Positions 61,575 through 64,000 of a DNA stretch of 64,000 nt are shown here, in pieces (position 1 is the first letter of the stretch; each line of letters opens with the position of its first letter). Below the pieces are notes generated by a model. It saw nothing but the letters and a program-made list of their open reading frames with translations. It did not search any database and was not told where the DNA came from. The stretch lies in assembly GCA_000719025.1 (NCBI GenBank), contig JODP01000001.1, forward strand, positions 124,001-188,000, written 5' to 3'. The stretch is from Kineosporia aurantiaca JCM 3230 (lineage in GTDB: Bacteria > Actinomycetota > Actinomycetes > Actinomycetales > Kineosporiaceae). A program made the position numbers and the translations under genes.

Positions 61575-62788
61575 TCAGGCCACCATGCCGTGCGGGTCGA
61601 TGACGAACTTCTTGGCCGCCCCCTGGTCGAAGTCGGCGTACCCCTGCGGGGCCTCGTCCAATGAGATCACCGTGGCGTTGACCGCTTTCGCGATCTGTAC
61701 CTTGTCGTGCAGGATCGCCTGCATCAGGCCGTAGTTGTACTTCATCACCGGGCACTGCCCCGTGACGAACGAAAGCGATTTTGCCCAGCCGGTTCCCAGC
61801 GAGAGCGACAGTGAGCCCACCTTCGCGGCCTCGTCGATCCCGCCCGGGTCCCCGGTGACGTAGAGCCCTGGGATCCCCAGTGCTCCACCCGCCGCGGTGA
61901 TCTCCATCAGCGAGTTCAGCACCGTGGCCGGTGCTTCCGCGGAAGCGCCCTCTCCGTGCCCCTTAGCTTCGAAGCCGACCGCGTCCACTCCGCAGTCCAC
62001 TTCGGGCACGCCGAGCAACTGCTCGATCTGGTCCTTCGGGTCGCCCTTCGAGACGTCGACCACCTCGCAGCCGAAACTCCGGGCCTGAGCCAGTCGCTCC
62101 GGAATCAGATCCGCGACGATGACCACCGACGCGCCGAGCAACTGAGCCCCCGCAGCAGCCGCCAGACCGACCGGGCCGGCGCCCGCGATGTAAACGGTGG
62201 AGCCGGGTTTCACACCGGCCGAGACGGCGCCGTGATAACCGGTCGGGAAGATGTCGGAGAGCATGGTCAGGTCGGTCAGTTTGGCCCGGGCCTGATCCTT
62301 GTCCGGGAAGCGGAGCAGGTTGAAGTCCGCGTACGGCACCATCACGTACTCGGCCTGCCCACCGACCCAGCCACCCATATCGACGTAGCCGTAGGCCGCG
62401 CCCGGGCGGGCCGGGTTCACCGTGAGGCAGATCCCGGTCTTGCCTTCCTTGCAGTTGCGGCACCGCCCGCAGGCGATGTTGAAGGGGGTCGAGCAGAGGT
62501 CACCGACCTTGATGAACTCGACGTCGGAGCCGACTTCCACCACTTCTCCGAGAATCTCGTGGCCGAGCACGAGATTCTCCGGGGCGGTGGTGCGGCCGCG
62601 GACCATGTGCTGGTCGCTGCCGCAGATGTTGGTGGTGGCGACCTTGAGAATGACGCCATGATTGCATTTTCGGCCGACGTTGTCCGGATGGACGCCGGGA
62701 CCGTCCTGCAACTCCAGTTTGGGATAATCGATTCGTGGACCTCGACCTTGCCGGGTCCCATGTACGCAACGCCTCTGTTGCCTGCCAT
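61575..62788 (-). pseudogene. fdhA: Glutathione-independent formaldehyde dehydrogenase, apparently frameshifted near the N-terminus
   Basis: The expected N-terminus MAGNRGVAYMGPGKVEVHES starts at ATG 62788 in one frame; the rest, beginning IDYPKLELQDGPGVHPDN and continuing to the end at 61575, is in another. The join at ...CACGAATCGATTATCCC (about 62725-62740) is four bases short of the family sequence, consistent with loss of one ATCG unit. Downstream everything is normal: zinc sites NICGSDQHM, GHEILGEV, structural-zinc Cys cluster CGRCRNCKEGKTGIC, and cofactor site GAGPVGLAAAAGAQ. Translation from TTG 62711 would lose about 27 residues. A sequencing error would also explain it; the intact protein would oxidise formaldehyde with bound NAD. 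Confidence 0.75.
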
Positions 62789-62833
62789 GCCCCCATCAGA
62801 ACACGACGGATCAGGCAGAAGAAGGCAGGCAAA

Positions 62834-62877
62834 GTACGGGATCCACCCTGCCCGAAAGGACAGGGTGGATCCCGTAC
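62834..62877 (-). terminator. Terminator of ispH
   Basis: GTACGGGATCCACCCTG and CAGGGTGGATCCCGTAC form 17 perfect pairs around a 10-base loop, 13 bases beyond the ispH stop. Confidence 0.9.
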
Positions 62878-62890
62878 CACCGAACCAGAA

Positions 62891-63895
62891 TCAGCCCTGT
62901 CGAGAAGCTTTGGCCTTGATGTCCCGGTGCAGCTCGCGCGGCAGCGAGAACATCAGGTCCTCGTGCGCGGTGACGACTTCTTCGGTCTGCCCGTAGCCGC
63001 GCTCGGCCAGCCAGGTCAGCACGTCCTGGACCAGGATCTCGGGCACCGAGGCCCCGGAGGTGACGCCGACCGTGGTCACGCCCTCCAGCCAGGCCTCGTC
63101 GATCTCGCTGGCGAAGTCGACCCGGTAGGAGGCCTGGGCGCCGTACTCCAGCGCCACCTCCACCAGCCGGACCGAGTTCGAGGAGTTGCGCGAGCCGACG
63201 ACGATCACCAGATCGGCCTCGGGCGCGATCTTCTTCACCGCGACCTGCCGGTTCTGGGTGGCGTAGCAGATGTCGTCGCTCGGCGGGTTCTGCAGGTTGG
63301 GGAACTTCTGCCGCAGCCGGCGCACCGTCTCCATGGTCTCGTCCACCGACAGCGTGGTCTGCGACAGCCAGACCACCTTGTCCGGGTCCCGGACCTCGAT
63401 GCCGTCCACGTCGTCCGGGCTGTTGACGATCTGGATGTGCTCAGGCGCCTCGCCCGCGGTGCCCTCGACCTCCTCGTGACCGGTGTGACCGATCAGCAGG
63501 ATGTCGAAGTCGCCGTCCGCGAACCGCACGGCCTCCTTGTGCACCTTGGTGACCAGGGGGCAGGTGGCGTCGATCGTCTTCAGCAGGCGACGGTCGGCCG
63601 CCTCCCGGACGGCGGGCGACACGCCGTGCGCGGAAAAGATCACGATGGCGCCCTCGGGCACCGCGTCCGTCTCGTTGACGAAGATCGCGCCCTTGTTCTC
63701 GAGCGAGGTGACGACGTGCCGGTTGTGCACGATTTCCTTACGGACGTACACCGGGGCCCCGTGCACCTCCAGCGCTTTCTCCACCGCAACGACGGCCCGG
63801 TCCACCCCGGCGCAGTACCCACGGGGAGAGGCGAGCAGCACCCGCTTGACGGTGGCGGGCTGGGGGGCCGTGGAAGCGATGCTCGATGCGGTCAC
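62891..63895 (-). CDS. ispH: 4-hydroxy-3-methylbut-2-enyl diphosphate reductase
   Basis: 334 residues from GTG 63895; the frame runs on but this start fits the family. The last MEP-pathway enzyme, making IPP and DMAPP. Cluster Cys in [12 protein letters not shown] (Cys28), TIDATCPLV and [14 protein letters not shown]; substrate His/Glu in [20 protein letters not shown] and [14 protein letters not shown]. All three [4Fe-4S] ligands present. Divergent from the probable xseA start. Confidence 0.95.
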   Translation of the reverse strand: MTASSIASTAPQPATVKRVLLASPRGYCAGVDRAVVAVEKALEVHGAPVYVRKEIVHNRHVVTSLENKGAIFVNETDAVPEGAIVIFSAHGVSPAVREAADRRLLKTIDATCPLVTKVHKEAVRFADGDFDILLIGHTGHEEVEGTAGEAPEHIQIVNSPDDVDGIEVRDPDKVVWLSQTTLSVDETMETVRRLRQKFPNLQNPPSDDICYATQNRQVAVKKIAPEADLVIVVGSRNSSNSVRLVEVALEYGAQASYRVDFASEIDEAWLEGVTTVGVTSGASVPEILVQDVLTWLAERGYGQTEEVVTAHEDLMFSLPRELHRDIKAKASRQG

Positions 63896-63950
63896 GACTC
63901 CATGGTAAGTGGCTTCTCCGAACCCGTTAGCGTGGCGGGGTGATGTGCAG

Positions 63951-64000
63951 GTGAGCGATACACCCAGAAGGATCCCGGCCACGGCGGGTGACACAACCCC
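63951..64000 (+). CDS. xseA: Probable start of exodeoxyribonuclease VII large subunit (partial)
   Basis: GTG 63951 opens a frame ([17 protein letters not shown]) that runs off the window end. The call rests only on position: ispH and xseA are commonly adjacent and divergent in actinomycetes, and XseA proteins often begin with a variable polar stretch. The visible 16 residues carry no signature. Confidence 0.3.
   Translation, partial: MSDTPRRIPATAGDTT

Noticed and set aside
61575..62711. fdhA as an intact gene starting at TTG 62711
   Set aside because: The family N-terminus is clearly encoded upstream in another frame, and no ribosome site precedes the TTG.

Overview
The window reads as chromosomal DNA of a high-GC actinomycete (Actinomycetota). 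The evidence is GC-rich third positions, frequent GTG/TTG starts, GTGA/ATGA gene overlaps, a mycothiol gene (mshB-like), an F420-type nitroreductase domain, FolP2/GpgS/LOG gene order as in mycobacteria, and the SigE/anti-sigma/O-methyltransferase trio. Genus cannot be fixed from the sequence. No rRNA, tRNA, CRISPR array or insertion sequence was recognised.

Layout. 0.6-12.1 kb is a conserved core block: ECF sigma factor with its zinc anti-sigma partner, a divergent O-methyltransferase, leucyl aminopeptidase, a DUF3117 micro-protein, then a leftward operon LOG1-folP2-gpgS-DivIVA-like-SRPBCC-tag, close to the order known around M. tuberculosis Rv1205-Rv1211. 12.1-16.2 kb is one very large diguanylate cyclase gene encoding about 350 residues of Glu/Arg-rich helix. 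17.3-23.6 kb groups dapE, dapD and dapC of the succinylase diaminopimelate (lysine/peptidoglycan) pathway with citrate synthase, a 7Fe ferredoxin and a secreted lysozyme-like protein. 23.7-29.2 kb carries a GNAT protein, a 1310-residue hybrid histidine kinase and a lone receiver protein. 29.2-32.8 kb holds a flavin reductase, a divergent FtsH-like ATPase/protease and mshB.

32.9-38.8 kb is a complete dipeptide/oligopeptide ABC operon (binding protein, two permeases, two ATPases) with a hairpin after the binding-protein gene; a second orphan binding protein lies at 42.5-44.3 kb. Between them are typA, a Nudix hydrolase and a pterin-dehydratase/VOC fusion. 44.6-52.7 kb is a set of one- and two-gene accessory units: a small Cys/His protein with a class V aminotransferase, TetR/MFS and TetR/SDR divergent pairs with visible palindromic operators, DinB, a secreted GH128-like glycosidase, and a tyrosine phosphatase.

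53.5-56.3 kb is the most plastic part: a frameshifted CPCC-type gene remnant, a shredded Uma2 copy, an unknown gene, a VapBC-type toxin-antitoxin pair, an intact Uma2 gene with two palindromes upstream, and what looks like a second copy of the ychF 3' tail. 56.3-64 kb returns to core genes (ychF, rmuC, ispH, probable start of xseA), interrupted by ~103-bp repeats, a LysR gene facing a DJ-1/PfpI-F420-nitroreductase fusion, and a formaldehyde dehydrogenase gene that appears broken by a 4-base deletion near its start.

Most long ORFs antisense to these genes are by-products of high GC and were discarded. All domain calls rest on motif recognition by eye, not on database searches.
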